This document shows, in pieces, positions 22,959-31,992 of a DNA stretch of 64,000 nt. A program made the translations under genes and the position numbers. The DNA lies in assembly GCA_017308375.1 (NCBI GenBank), contig JAFKEW010000044.1:1-64000 (forward strand). The letters are read 5' to 3'. The DNA is from Alphaproteobacteria bacterium (GTDB taxonomy: Bacteria; Pseudomonadota; Alphaproteobacteria; Micropepsales; Micropepsaceae). Positions within the stretch are counted from its first letter, which is position 1, and each line of letters opens with the position of its first letter. The notes under the pieces are model-generated. The model saw only the letters and a program-made list of their open reading frames with translations, did not search any database and had not been told where the DNA came from.

Positions 22959-23910
22959 GGAACTCGCCAAGGCCGGCATCCACGCCGAACCATGTGTGTA
23001 TGACGAGGAGACGGCCGATGATGTCCGTTCGCAGCTTCTGAATGGTGACGGCGTCCTCGTCTGGGTCGATCCGATCGCCAACGGTAAGAATCGCCTGGCG
23101 CTGGATGATCTCCTCCGGTCGGTTGCCCAGCAAGGCGCGTGGGTCAGTGCCCATCCTGACACAATCCTGAAAATGGGCACAAAGCAGGTCCTGTACGACA
23201 CCAAACATCTTGGCTGGGGTACGGACGTACGGCTCTATCGAACGATAACAGCGTTTCGGGAGCAGTTTCCGGCATGTCTTCGTTCCTCCGGACCGCGCGT
23301 ACTCAAGCAGTACCGTGGCAATGGCGGAAATGGCGTCTGGAAGATTGAACTGCTTGCTCTGGCGTCGGCCGGCACTGAGACTGTGCGCGTGCTGCATGCG
23401 CTTCGCGGCAGCACGCCGGAAGATCTGTCTTTGGATAGGTTTCTTGCGCGTTGCGAAACCTATTTCGCCGGCGACGGTATCATCATCGATCAACCCTACC
23501 AGGCGCGCCTGCCTGACGGCATGATCCGTTGCTATGTGGCCGCTGACAAAGTGGTGGGGTTTGGCCATCAGCTCATTAAGGCACTAATCCCGCCGCCGCC
23601 CGAAGGTCCTGATGCCCCCCAGGCACAGCCCGGCCCAAGGATCATGCATGGACCGGATGCGGTGGCGTTTCAGGGGTTACGTGAGAAGATGGAATCGGAA
23701 TGGATTCCGCAGATGATGCAAACGCTCGACATAGAGCCCTGTTTGCTCCCAATCATCTGGGATGCGGATTTCCTTTATGGCCCGCGTGACAGCTCCGGCG
23801 CTGACACTTATGTGCTGTGCGAGATCAATGTCAGCTCCGTTTTTCCGATCCCTGACGAGGCACCTGTGGAAATCGCCAAACTGGCAAAGAAACGCCTGCA
23901 AGCGGCGTAA
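22858..23910 (+). CDS. ATP-grasp protein, Cj0069-like
   Basis: 350-aa soluble protein with an ATP-grasp-like layout: N-terminal domain (KIAILWRGDRQTREAATPSNNRLHRIFEEL), a nucleotide-binding segment (RVLKQYRGNGGNGVWKIEL) and a C-terminal catalytic part ending LCEINVSSVFPIPDEAP, where E and N are the metal ligands expected in ATP-grasp enzymes. It resembles the uncharacterised Cj0069 family. Likely ligates a carboxylate to an amine or thiol using ATP; substrate unknown. The ATG at 22858 has a GAGGGAG site and lies 101 bp inside the preceding gene. Confidence 0.72.
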   Translation: MTETIGKIAILWRGDRQTREAATPSNNRLHRIFEELAKAGIHAEPCVYDEETADDVRSQLLNGDGVLVWVDPIANGKNRLALDDLLRSVAQQGAWVSAHPDTILKMGTKQVLYDTKHLGWGTDVRLYRTITAFREQFPACLRSSGPRVLKQYRGNGGNGVWKIELLALASAGTETVRVLHALRGSTPEDLSLDRFLARCETYFAGDGIIIDQPYQARLPDGMIRCYVAADKVVGFGHQLIKALIPPPPEGPDAPQAQPGPRIMHGPDAVAFQGLREKMESEWIPQMMQTLDIEPCLLPIIWDADFLYGPRDSSGADTYVLCEINVSSVFPIPDEAPVEIAKLAKKRLQAA

Positions 23911-23946
23911 GGCGCTCGCGTGAGGTCTGGGTACACAGGTCCATGA

Positions 23947-25050
23947 TCAGCCCGTTTCGGTGTGGCCGTGACGGTGGTGCAGGTCGGGGTAATGAGCATG
24001 GCGATGGGTTAATGGCTCGTGGTAGTGCCAATGCGAGTGTGGCTCTCCGGTGGGATCATTCGGCCCATGTGTATGCTGATGGTGGGCGTCGTGCACATGG
24101 CGATGCTCGTGTTCCATCGCCTCGTGGCTGTGCTCATGGTCGTGCGTTTCTGCCAGATGCAAATAGAGGCCTATCGCCATCAGCACGCCTGCCGCGCCTA
24201 AGCGCAGCGTCAGAGGTTCGCCAAACATAAAAACGGAAAGTATCGCTCCAGCGAAAGGTGCCGTCGAAAAATAAGCACCTGTGCGCGCCGCGCCCAAAAA
24301 TCTTAGGGCCAGCACGAACAATACAAGGCTCACGCCATATCCCAGAAATCCAATTGCCGCCGCCCCAGCAAGTCCAGATAGCGGAGGCAAATGGGCGCCC
24401 AGCGCAAGTGCCAATATAAGATTTACACTTCCTGCCGAGAGCCCTTTGATGAGCGCGATTTGTAGGGGATTGGAAGCAGAGAGCCTGCGAGTGAGGTTGT
24501 TGTCTATGCCCCAGCATAGGCATGCGCCCGCGATTGCAAGGGCCCCTAGTCCCGCACCGGCCGGCCCACCTTGCCACGACAACAGCACTGCACCGGCCAG
24601 GATCGCCATAGCACCGACCAGCAAGCGGCGGTCCACATTTTCTTTAAACGCCACCCAGGCAATTGCCATGGTCGCCAGCCCCTCAAGATTGAGCAGCAAT
24701 GAGGCCGACGATGCAGGCGTCGTGGTAAGGCCGACCATGAGAAGTAAAGGGCCGGCGATACCACCGAAAAGAATGACAAGAGCGAGCCAAGGTACATCCG
24801 CACGGCGCAGCGGTGCTTCGCCGAAGTCAAACGCAAAGCCGCGTCGCGCAAGTTCCACGAGACCAAGACCGATACCTGAGCCGAGATAGAGAAGACCCGC
24901 CAGTAGCCATGGGCTGAGCCCGTTTCCGATAAGCAATTTTGCGAACGGCGTGCTCGCTCCGAACAAAAGCGCCGAGACCAGTGCAAGCGGAGCACCCGGC
25001 CATGCGACCCAGCCAGCCAACATGACGCGATGCTTCAGATGATGATCCAT
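23947..25050 (-). CDS. EamA/DMT family transporter with His-rich C-terminal tail
   Basis: 367-aa inner-membrane protein with about ten transmembrane helices in two EamA repeats (PLALVSALLFGASTPFAKLLIGNGL; GLGALAIAGACLCWGIDNNLTRRLS). The last 65 residues are mostly His, Asp and Glu (HDHEHSHEAMEHEHRHVHDA continues for several lines), a strong divalent-metal binding tail. With a G/C-tract operator upstream, the likely job is export of nickel, cobalt or a similar ion; this is inference. It is the last gene of the island and convergent with the ATP-grasp gene. Confidence 0.85.
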   Translation of the reverse strand: MDHHLKHRVMLAGWVAWPGAPLALVSALLFGASTPFAKLLIGNGLSPWLLAGLLYLGSGIGLGLVELARRGFAFDFGEAPLRRADVPWLALVILFGGIAGPLLLMVGLTTTPASSASLLLNLEGLATMAIAWVAFKENVDRRLLVGAMAILAGAVLLSWQGGPAGAGLGALAIAGACLCWGIDNNLTRRLSASNPLQIALIKGLSAGSVNLILALALGAHLPPLSGLAGAAAIGFLGYGVSLVLFVLALRFLGAARTGAYFSTAPFAGAILSVFMFGEPLTLRLGAAGVLMAIGLYLHLAETHDHEHSHEAMEHEHRHVHDAHHQHTHGPNDPTGEPHSHWHYHEPLTHRHAHYPDLHHRHGHTETG

Positions 25051-25121
25051 TACAACCCATGGCTCCCAGAAAAATACCCGCCAGCCAGTGTGACCACTGG
25101 CCAGATGCCTTGGTAAACCTG

Positions 25122-25147
25122 CTCCCCTTTAGGGGTGGGGCTGTCAA
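25122..25147 (-). promoter_or_regulatory. G/C-tract operator and -35 element of the EamA exporter gene
   Basis: CTCCCCTTTAGGGGTGGGG (25122-25140) contains CCCC-TTTA-GGGG with an extra GGGG run, resembling operators of CsoR/RcnR-type metal sensors, which recognise G/C tracts. A consensus TTGACA (25142-25147, read on the minus strand) lies directly upstream, so a bound sensor would cover the promoter spacer. No CsoR/RcnR gene is in the window. Confidence 0.5.
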
Positions 25148-25308
25148 GACGCTGTTTTATCTCCTCACTATGCTGCTGGCAGGATGAGGGCGCCCAGATT
25201 TTGATTAGCGAATGGAAAGCCAAGCTGCCAGGTTATTTAGCCTATGCTATCACTCAACGGTTTCTCTTCTCACAGGTGCGGATGGTACGGATTTCGTTTT
25301 GTTGGGCT

Positions 25309-25326
25309 TTTTGTTGGTATTCTTGT
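25309..25326 (+). repeat. right copy of the 18-bp direct repeat
   Basis: TTTTGTTGGTATTCTTGT, identical to 7730-7747. Lies 54 bp inside the attR-like sequence, consistent with an integrase accessory site at the right arm. Confidence 0.65.
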
Positions 25327-25380
25327 AAATAGAAGAAGAAATATATTATGTAATCAATATGTTAGTCGATAAGTTTGACG

Positions 25381-25396
25381 CCTCTTCTGGCACCAA
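25381..25396 (+). repeat. attR-like sequence: imperfect copy of the tRNA-Leu 3' end
   Basis: CCTCTTCTGGCACCAA differs from the tRNA end at 7595-7611 by one missing G. The following bases (taaaatcaat) also resemble the left flank (atcaat). No rest of a tRNA precedes it. Confidence 0.6.
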
Positions 25397-25600
25397 TAAA
25401 ATCAATGAGTTACGAGAGCGTCTCAAAACCCGTTCCCTGCTGTTCTCGGCGCTGTTCTCCGCTCGCCATCAGCCTCTGTTGGCTGATGCCGTCGCCGTTT
25501 GGGGTCGCAGGTGTCATCCATTCGTACTGGGCGCCAATGGCGGCCGTACCGGTTCGCTGGCTATCGCAGGTGGAGTGGTTGGGGTACTGGGACTTTCTGC

Positions 25601-26227
25601 TCAGGCGGCAATCTCCCACTCATGAAGCTGAATCAATTCAGGGTCGTTGGAATGGTTGATCAGCATGTCCTGTACGCGCGCCTGCCATAGAGCCGCGAAG
25701 CGCGCCTGTTCATGCGCATCTGCCTGATCCGTAATCACTCTCGGGAAGACTGTCTGCATTTCTGCTGCCGGTGGTACGCAGGCGGTGTTGAGATCGAGCA
25801 CCGCACCGCGGCCGCTATCTGCGCGCCGCAGCGCCAGAAGACCGTCGATCGGCATATCGAAATGCAATAGGTTGCGCCGCGTAAAACGGTGATGCGGGCC
25901 AATACCACCGAATCCTGTCTCCGGCGCGGCGCCGGTAATCAGTGTTGCAATGGCTGCAATGACGCCGGTTGTGCCGTGTTCACGTGGATCGCGAAGATAG
26001 ACTTCTATGCCGCCACGTTCTGGCGGTTCATCGCCATAGAGATGGGCGAGGCCCCGGCGCACCATAAGATAAGTACCGGCCACTGTCGGGCAAGAATGGC
26101 CGGCAAGTTTCACGGCGTCGGCATAGCTATAGATCATTGTCCCGCTTTGCGAGGCGCCAAGAAATACAGCAAGCGGGTCGCGAAGCGCGATCGTGGGCGC
26201 CTCAGCGAAAAAGTCGGGGAAATCCAT
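25601..26227 (-). CDS. FmdE-like domain protein
   Basis: 208-aa soluble protein similar to the FmdE (formylmethanofuran dehydrogenase subunit E) domain: YADAVKLAGHSCPTVAGTYLMVRRGLAHLYGDEPPERGGIEVYL carries the typical GH-SCP metal-ligand motif and following glycine-rich helix. No other methanofuran or tungsten/molybdenum enzyme genes are nearby, so the name describes the fold only. The ATG has a strong AGGAGA site. It sits directly beside the right end of the island and is divergent from the TonB receptor; it could be part of the island if the attR call is wrong. Confidence 0.72.
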   Translation of the reverse strand: MDFPDFFAEAPTIALRDPLAVFLGASQSGTMIYSYADAVKLAGHSCPTVAGTYLMVRRGLAHLYGDEPPERGGIEVYLRDPREHGTTGVIAAIATLITGAAPETGFGGIGPHHRFTRRNLLHFDMPIDGLLALRRADSGRGAVLDLNTACVPPAAEMQTVFPRVITDQADAHEQARFAALWQARVQDMLINHSNDPELIQLHEWEIAA

Positions 26228-26852
26228 TCTATTCTCCTCTTATGTCGCCGGAATACGGGCAGTACGGGACGTCCGGGCGATTATAGCATGATAACATACA
26301 TTATAAATATTTGTTTTATACCGTCGGCGATCGCGCCGTATTTTTTTGGGCGGTAACTGGTGCGGCAGGAGGCGTTACCATGCCTCCCTGGTAAATCCGA
26401 TCTGTGGCAGGCCAGAACGCGCCTCTCCGGCAAGGGCGCCAGGTCGCGCTTCGGGTTCTGGAAATCTCGCTGCTACCACCGATTCTGTCCTGTCGCCGAC
26501 TGTCAGGTGTATTGCGCGCCAGTAAGCGCATGCTTTGTTGTTTTGCCTTCACCCGATTGCGAGCTCTGTACCGTGTCCGATCATCGGTTCTTCGTAAGCC
26601 TGATCATGCCTTGCGCGTATGACTTTCAGCATAAATCAGCATTTCCGTATCGGAGCATTGGTACGTAGGATTCCAGCATAGCTGAAGGATAGGCGGGGGC
26701 ATTTGATTGATCTGACAGGAATATCGCTCGATGGAAGCATCGCATGCGATTCCGCAAAGCATTCCGGCGTATTGCCCAATCTGGCAGAGGATTCCTTCAG
26801 GGGGTGTGGGGCAAAACCGGCATTAAGGGCATCAAGAAGGGGGCAGGGACGA
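26228..26852. other. long divergent intergenic region before the TonB receptor
   Basis: 625 nt between divergent genes. It starts with an AT-rich stretch (26281-26320) suitable for promoters. A structured part follows: GGTAAC/GTTACC arms around 26352-26380 and a CAGGAGGC/GCCTCCCTG near-inverted repeat. The rest holds only short, unconvincing open frames. An ATG at 26703 in frame with the receptor exists, but the signal peptide starts at 26853. Confidence 0.4.
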
Positions 26853-29297
26853 ATGATCAGGAACAAGCGCGGACAATTCTCACTTTTAAAGGCATTGATG
26901 GCTTGCGCCTCGATAGCAGGTCTGACGGCGAGCTTCGGCGGGGCGCCGGCTTTCGGTCAGACAGCGGCAGACGCAGGGGCAAGTTCTGGCGGAATCGAAA
27001 CCGTTACCGTAACGGCGGAAAAGCGCGCGCAGAATATCCAGTCCGTCGGCATGTCGATCTCCGCCTTCAGCGGTGACATGCTCGAACAGAACAACATTAC
27101 TTCGGTTGCTGATCTGGCGACTTATGTTCCGGGCCTGCAGATCACCCAGGCGAACAACAATCGCAATTCGCAGATCATCATCCGCAATGTCGGCACCTCC
27201 GGCACCAGCCCCGGTACGGAGCCGGATGTTGGCGTGTTTCTTGATGGTGTGTTCATTCCCGTTGCTGGCCCCATCTATAGCGAGGTGACCGATATTGCGA
27301 CGGTTGAAGTTCTGCGCGGTCCGCAAGGCACGCTTTATGGCCGGAATACGCCGGTCGGCGCGGTCAATGTCACCACGCGGGCACCGTCACAGCAGACCGA
27401 AGGCATGATCAACTTGCAGTTCGGCAATTATGGCAAGGTGCGCACAAGCGGCTATTTCGGCGGCGGTATCAGCGATGATGTTGCGGGCCGTGTGTCGTTC
27501 TGGGTCGATCGGAACAGCGGCTATTTGCTGAACCTCTATAATAACGAGCGTGTCATGCAGCGCGACCAGTTTGGCGGCCGGGCACGCATACGCTGGACCC
27601 CGGACGCAGACACCACCGTCGATGTCATCGGCTATTACGGGCGGATCGATGCCGAGAATAATTCCGGCATGCAACTCGACCCGTTGGGGCCAGGCGGAAT
27701 TGTTTTCGGCTACAACCCGGCCCCGGCGAGTTTCGACACCTCACCGTTTGTCATCGCGCAAAAGGCAGCCAATCCCGCCCATCCCTATGTGGTGCCGGGA
27801 AAGTGGGAGGTGAATTCTGCCAACGGCGCGCCGGATATTACGACGACGTGGGGCGCCTCGGTCTCGGTGAGCCGCAATGTTCCGACGCTGGATGCGACCC
27901 TCATCAATATTCTGGCCTTCAACTCCTATGTGGACAACGCGCTGGATCAAGGGGCGGGCAGTCTGCCATTGAACATCATCAGTAATATGCAGCGCACCCT
28001 TGTCAGCTCGGCCAGCAACGAATTGCGTCTGGTCTCGAACGGCTCCCACTTCATTGACTATGTTGCCGGTCTCTATCTTTTCCACGACGACTTGGCTTAT
28101 CACACCCTTCGGACCATCGGTGAGGGGGCGACCCGCAAGTTTCCAGCGTCCATCGGTGGCGGTGGAATGATGAATATCGGCGATACCAGCACCGTCGACT
28201 ACCGCCAGCATACCAATTCGGTTGCCGGATACGGTCAGGTCACGGTCAACATCACGGACGCTCTCAGGGCGATTGGGGGCTTGCGTTACAGTTACGATGC
28301 AAAGGGATCTGCGATTGCCGGTACCATCACGAACATTGCTGGCAATACGGTCTCCGGGCCGGCGGCGGCGCAATATGCGCCCGGCTCTTTGGCCGGAACC
28401 ATCTCCAGCAACAGTTGGACCTATATGTATGGCGGCCAGTACGACATCCTGAAGGATGTGATGGGCTATTTCACCATCAGTACCGGGTTCAAGGATGGCG
28501 GCTTCAACTCACGTTCGGCAACCGCGACGCCTTATGCGTTCGATCCTGAAACCTCAACCAATTATGAAATCGGCGCCAAGACGGCCTGGTTCGATAACAG
28601 GCTGGTGCTGAATTTCGATTTCTATCACATGCTGGTGCATGGTTATCAGCAATCGACCCTGCTGCCGAGTGGTGTCGGCTTCGTCATCAGCAACGCCGGT
28701 AACTTTCGGACCAACGGTGTCGAGGCGGAATTCCAGGCCCGGCCGTTTGAACAGCTCACTCTCTCCGGTGGGCTGAGCTATGCCGACAGCATTATAACTG
28801 ACGGCGCCGAACGCGGACAGTGCGACAAGTCCTATCCTTTTGCGGGGTCCAATCCGCCGCCGAGTTCGGGACCGTATACGGACGCGACGAAAGCTTACTG
28901 CAACTACAACGGCAAGGTTCTGCCGCTGGCACCCAAATGGCAGTGGAATATCGGTGCCCGGTATGAGCAGCACTGGCAGCAAAGCCCGCTCAACTGGTTT
29001 GTTCAGGCCGGCGTCAGCGGCGTCAGCGGCCAACATCTCAGCGCACTGCTCGATCCGCGAGACTGGCAGGAAAGCTATGCGCTGTTCAATGCATCGGTTG
29101 GCATCGAACCGGATAGCGGCGTTTGGCGCGTGTCGCTGTGGGGCAAGAATCTTGGCGACAAAAAATATTTCGTGGCGGCAGCCCCTCAGACGGTGGCGGC
29201 CAATGTCAGCGCCGGAGGAACGAAAGCAATCAACGGCTATGTCGGCTGGCCCGGCATTCCACGCACCTTCGGCGTAGAAGCGAGCTACCGGTTTTAA
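26853..29297 (+). CDS. TonB-dependent outer-membrane receptor
   Basis: 814-aa receptor for uptake of a ligand across the outer membrane using TonB energy. It has a signal peptide (about 34 aa, ...GLTASFGGAPAFGQT), a TonB box-like ETVTVTAEKR, a plug domain (VADLATYVPGLQITQANN...VEVLRGPQGTLYGRNTPVGAVNVTTRAP) and a long barrel ending in VEASYRF with the usual terminal Phe. The start at 26853 follows a GGGCAGGGA site. The lack of an STN signalling domain argues against a FecA-type sensor. In context it probably imports the substrate of the downstream catabolic genes. Confidence 0.94.
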   Translation: MIRNKRGQFSLLKALMACASIAGLTASFGGAPAFGQTAADAGASSGGIETVTVTAEKRAQNIQSVGMSISAFSGDMLEQNNITSVADLATYVPGLQITQANNNRNSQIIIRNVGTSGTSPGTEPDVGVFLDGVFIPVAGPIYSEVTDIATVEVLRGPQGTLYGRNTPVGAVNVTTRAPSQQTEGMINLQFGNYGKVRTSGYFGGGISDDVAGRVSFWVDRNSGYLLNLYNNERVMQRDQFGGRARIRWTPDADTTVDVIGYYGRIDAENNSGMQLDPLGPGGIVFGYNPAPASFDTSPFVIAQKAANPAHPYVVPGKWEVNSANGAPDITTTWGASVSVSRNVPTLDATLINILAFNSYVDNALDQGAGSLPLNIISNMQRTLVSSASNELRLVSNGSHFIDYVAGLYLFHDDLAYHTLRTIGEGATRKFPASIGGGGMMNIGDTSTVDYRQHTNSVAGYGQVTVNITDALRAIGGLRYSYDAKGSAIAGTITNIAGNTVSGPAAAQYAPGSLAGTISSNSWTYMYGGQYDILKDVMGYFTISTGFKDGGFNSRSATATPYAFDPETSTNYEIGAKTAWFDNRLVLNFDFYHMLVHGYQQSTLLPSGVGFVISNAGNFRTNGVEAEFQARPFEQLTLSGGLSYADSIITDGAERGQCDKSYPFAGSNPPPSSGPYTDATKAYCNYNGKVLPLAPKWQWNIGARYEQHWQQSPLNWFVQAGVSGVSGQHLSALLDPRDWQESYALFNASVGIEPDSGVWRVSLWGKNLGDKKYFVAAAPQTVAANVSAGGTKAINGYVGWPGIPRTFGVEASYRF

Positions 29298-29661
29298 TTT
29301 TCGGAAGCGGGTGGGGCGGCTGCGTGACAGCCGCTCCACTGCCCAACGACCTTACGACGATGCCGGCATCACTACGATGCCGGCATTGCCGTCAGCGATG
29401 ACTTCGTAGACAGAGACGTTATGCCCTCTCGGGCGAATGAAAAAGCATGAAAGACGGGGACACGAAAGACCAGGAAAATGCCTCCGGTTGCCCGGTTTGG
29501 AAACAGACGGTCATGCGTTCCGATGCAAGCCGCGATCCTCATATCATTTGATTATAACTCTCCGTTTACAAAAGTATTATCGCCTCATCGCCCAACCTTT
29601 TATCAAATTCGTCCAACAGCGAAGCAATAGCAATCGAGGACGGTGTACGGTGGGAGGGATC
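29298..29661. other. intergenic region after the TonB receptor
   Basis: 364 nt without a gene. It holds a 12-bp stem hairpin at 29311-29339 and a twice-repeated ATGCCGGCAT palindrome (29360-29369, 29377-29386), then an AT-rich stretch before the SDR gene that could hold its promoter. A GGGAGGGA site precedes the SDR ATG. Confidence 0.5.
29311..29339 (+). terminator. hairpin after the TonB receptor gene
   Basis: GTGGGGCGGCTG (29311-29322) pairs with CAGCCGCTCCAC (29328-29339) with one G/T wobble and a 5-nt loop, 14 bp after the stop codon. There is no T-tract, so it may be a transcript-stabilising or Rho-assisted structure rather than a classical terminator. Confidence 0.5.
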
Positions 29662-30429
29662 ATGAACGGTCTGGAAATACGAGGGAAGTCGGTTCTCATC
29701 ACCGGCGGCTGCGGCGGGATCGGCCTTGGCGTCGCGGCCGAGTTCGCCAATCGGGGACTGTCCGTTCTTCTTGCCGACCGGGATATATCCGGCGCTGCCG
29801 CTCTGTGTTCCGCCAATCCCAATGTCCGGTGCATCGAGGTCGATCTCGGCAATTTCTCCGCGATCGATGCCGTGCTGAAGCCCCTTTTAACTGGGAACGA
29901 TGCGCCCGACATCCTCGTCAACGGGGTCGGGATCTCGCCGAAATATTCGCCGACCGGCGAACGGTGGACTGCCTGGACGATGCCGCTCGATCACTGGCAG
30001 GACGTTCTGCGCGTCGATCTGGACTCGATCTTCTATACGTCCAGCCTCATTCTTCCAAAAATGATCGAACGGCACGCAGGACGGATTATCAATATCGCCT
30101 CGCTTGTTTCGCGGACGAGCGGCGGGGGTGTGGCGCCGATCCACTATGTGACAGCAAAAACCGCGGTCTTGGGATTGACGCGTGTCACCGCGCAGGAGGC
30201 TGGGCGGTATGGAATTACGGTCAATGCCGTCAGCCCGGGCCGGATCGACACGCCGATGATCAGGGATGTTCCGGACAAGGTGAACCAGTCGATTGCGCGG
30301 AACATTCCGCTCCAGCGGCTCGGAACGCCCAAGGACGTCGCAGGCGCAATCGTCTTCCTGGCGTCGGAGCTTGCCGATTACCTCACCGGGGTGGTTATCG
30401 ACATAAACGGTGGAATGTATATGGCTTGA
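29662..30429 (+). CDS. short-chain dehydrogenase/reductase (SDR)
   Basis: Classical SDR of 255 aa catalysing NAD(P)-dependent oxidation or reduction of an alcohol or ketone. The cofactor motif TGGCGGIGLGVA is at residues 14-25, the structural DILVNGVG follows, and the active-site Ser (IASLVS) and Tyr-x-x-x-Lys (HYVTAKTAV) are present. The C-terminus GVVIDINGGMYMA is typical. The ATG at 29662 has a GGGAGGGA site; the frame is open upstream for 75 codons without good coding character. First gene of a likely catabolic unit with the broken sulfatase and the acyl-CoA synthetase. Confidence 0.92.
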   Translation: MNGLEIRGKSVLITGGCGGIGLGVAAEFANRGLSVLLADRDISGAAALCSANPNVRCIEVDLGNFSAIDAVLKPLLTGNDAPDILVNGVGISPKYSPTGERWTAWTMPLDHWQDVLRVDLDSIFYTSSLILPKMIERHAGRIINIASLVSRTSGGGVAPIHYVTAKTAVLGLTRVTAQEAGRYGITVNAVSPGRIDTPMIRDVPDKVNQSIARNIPLQRLGTPKDVAGAIVFLASELADYLTGVVIDINGGMYMA

Positions 30430-30482
30430 GTTTCACAGCCGGGCTTCGTGTGCCGGCGCAACTTTTCGGTAGAATTTGAGAG

Positions 30483-31929
30483 ATGGAAAAGAAGCCTAAT
30501 ATCGTTCTTCTGATGTCGGACCAGCACCGGGCCGACATGATGGCCTGCGCGGGCGACCCGGTGGCACAGACGCCCAACATCGACTGGCTGGCGGGGCAGG
30601 GCGTACGATTTGATCGTACCTATTGCCAGGGGCCCCTGTGCATGCCAGCGCGAGCTTCCTTAGTCACCGAGCGTTTTGTGCGCGATCACGGCGTGTTCGA
30701 AAACAGTTCCGAAATTCCGGCAGGCATGCCGACATTTATGACCAGACTCAAGGAGGCCGGCTATCACACGGCCGAAGTCGGAAAAATGCATCTGTGATAC
30801 CGCAAGCATGATTCCCTTTTTGCAGGGATTGGGTTTCGATGATGCCATCGAAACCGTGGGGAAGCTCGCGAGCTATGGACACGATAGTGCTTATACGGAC
30901 TATCTTGAGGGCCGAAGCCTTCTGAAAGCCTATCGTTCGTTCATCGGTTCCCAGAAGCACTGTGGCGTCGCGAATGCGAACGACCATAAGGGCGATCTTA
31001 TGGGGTGGAGCGCCGAGCCGGGGCCTTTGGCGGCGGAAGACTATGTCGATGTATGGCATGGCCGTCGCGCCATTGAATGGATCGAACAGTACGATGCGGA
31101 CAAGCCATTCTTCCTTTGGGTCGGATTTCCAGGGCCACACGATCCGTTCGATGCACCTGCCGAAGCGGTTCGCCGGTTTGCCGGCACGGATATCCCGATG
31201 CCAAAATCCGTGCAACGGCCGGCATTGCCCGAAGACGATGGCCCCTTCAAAATCTTCTTGCGCCGCATGCTTGCCTATAGCGATTCCGCAACGATGGACG
31301 ACGCGGCGATCGTCGCGATGCGCAGGGCCTATTACGCCAACATCACGCTGATTGACGATGCCGTCGGGCGCATCGTCGATGCGCTGCAGAAGCGTGGTAT
31401 TCTTGACGACACCTGGGTCATTTACACATCTGATCATGGCGAGATGATGGGCGAACATCGCATGATGGCGAAGATGGTGTTTTATGAGCCCGCGGTCAGG
31501 GTGCCGCTGGTCGTGCGCCCGCCAAAGGGTGTTGCCGCCCGCGTCGTCAACGACCCTGTGCAGCTCATGGATCTGGCAGCGACATGCCGTGAAATTGCAG
31601 GTGCTGAGGATATTCCGGAAAGTGCCGCGTCTTCTCTTGTTTCCACAATCGCGAAAAACGAGAACCCGGTATCGCCGGAGGTTATCGCAAGCGAGAATTT
31701 CGGCTTCGGCATGTTTCTAGCGGGGCAACACAAACTTGTTGTCTACGAAGACGATCTTTCGCCCGTTGCACTTTTCGATATGCAGAACGATCCGTGCGAA
31801 GATCGCAATCTGGTGAAGGACCCGGCTTCCCGGCATATCGTGGAGTCCATGATGGAAAGCCATGTAAGGCCGTTCCTGTCCACCGAACCTCTGCGTCCGC
31901 ACACGCCATCGGTCTTGAGACGGCGCTGA
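30483..31929 (+). pseudogene. sulfatase (arylsulfatase family), broken by a stop and a frameshift
   Basis: Formylglycine-dependent sulfatase of about 480 aa. The first open part (30483-30797) holds the N-terminal metal site (NIVLLMSDQHRADMM) and the catalytic motif CMPARASLVTER, where Cys would become formylglycine. It ends at an in-frame TGA (30795-30797) after GKMHL. The rest continues in the +1 frame from about 30820 (GFDDAIETVGK, later LDDTWVIYTSDHGEMMGEHRMMAKMVFYEP). Reading through needs both a sense codon in place of TGA (TGG, Trp, would fit) and loss of one base, most likely in the T5 run at 30817-30821. Both halves otherwise look intact, so decay is recent or there are sequencing errors. 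Confidence 0.85.
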
Positions 31930-31992
31930 AACGTATCGTGCAGCGCGGCAAGGCGGGGCAAGCCGGACTGCCGCCCCTTTGGGAGATACATT

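Larger units (their letters stand above)
25051..25600. other. island right-end intergenic region
   Basis: 550 nt without a convincing gene. From left: a G/C-tract operator with a TTGACA -35 on the minus strand for the EamA gene (25122-25147), the right 18-bp repeat (25309-25326), an AT-rich stretch (25322-25360) and the attR-like sequence (25381-25396). Beyond attR, 25397-25600 has short open frames in several frames that I could not assign. Confidence 0.5.

Noticed and set aside
25359..25659. Small open frames just right of attR (up to 94 aa)
   Set aside because: Three overlapping frames compete, none has a family motif or clear ribosome-binding site, and one overlaps the FmdE-like stop region.
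26228..26852. Possible cobalamin riboswitch before the TonB receptor
   Set aside because: The hairpins are there, but I do not see the conserved riboswitch boxes, so no RNA element is claimed.
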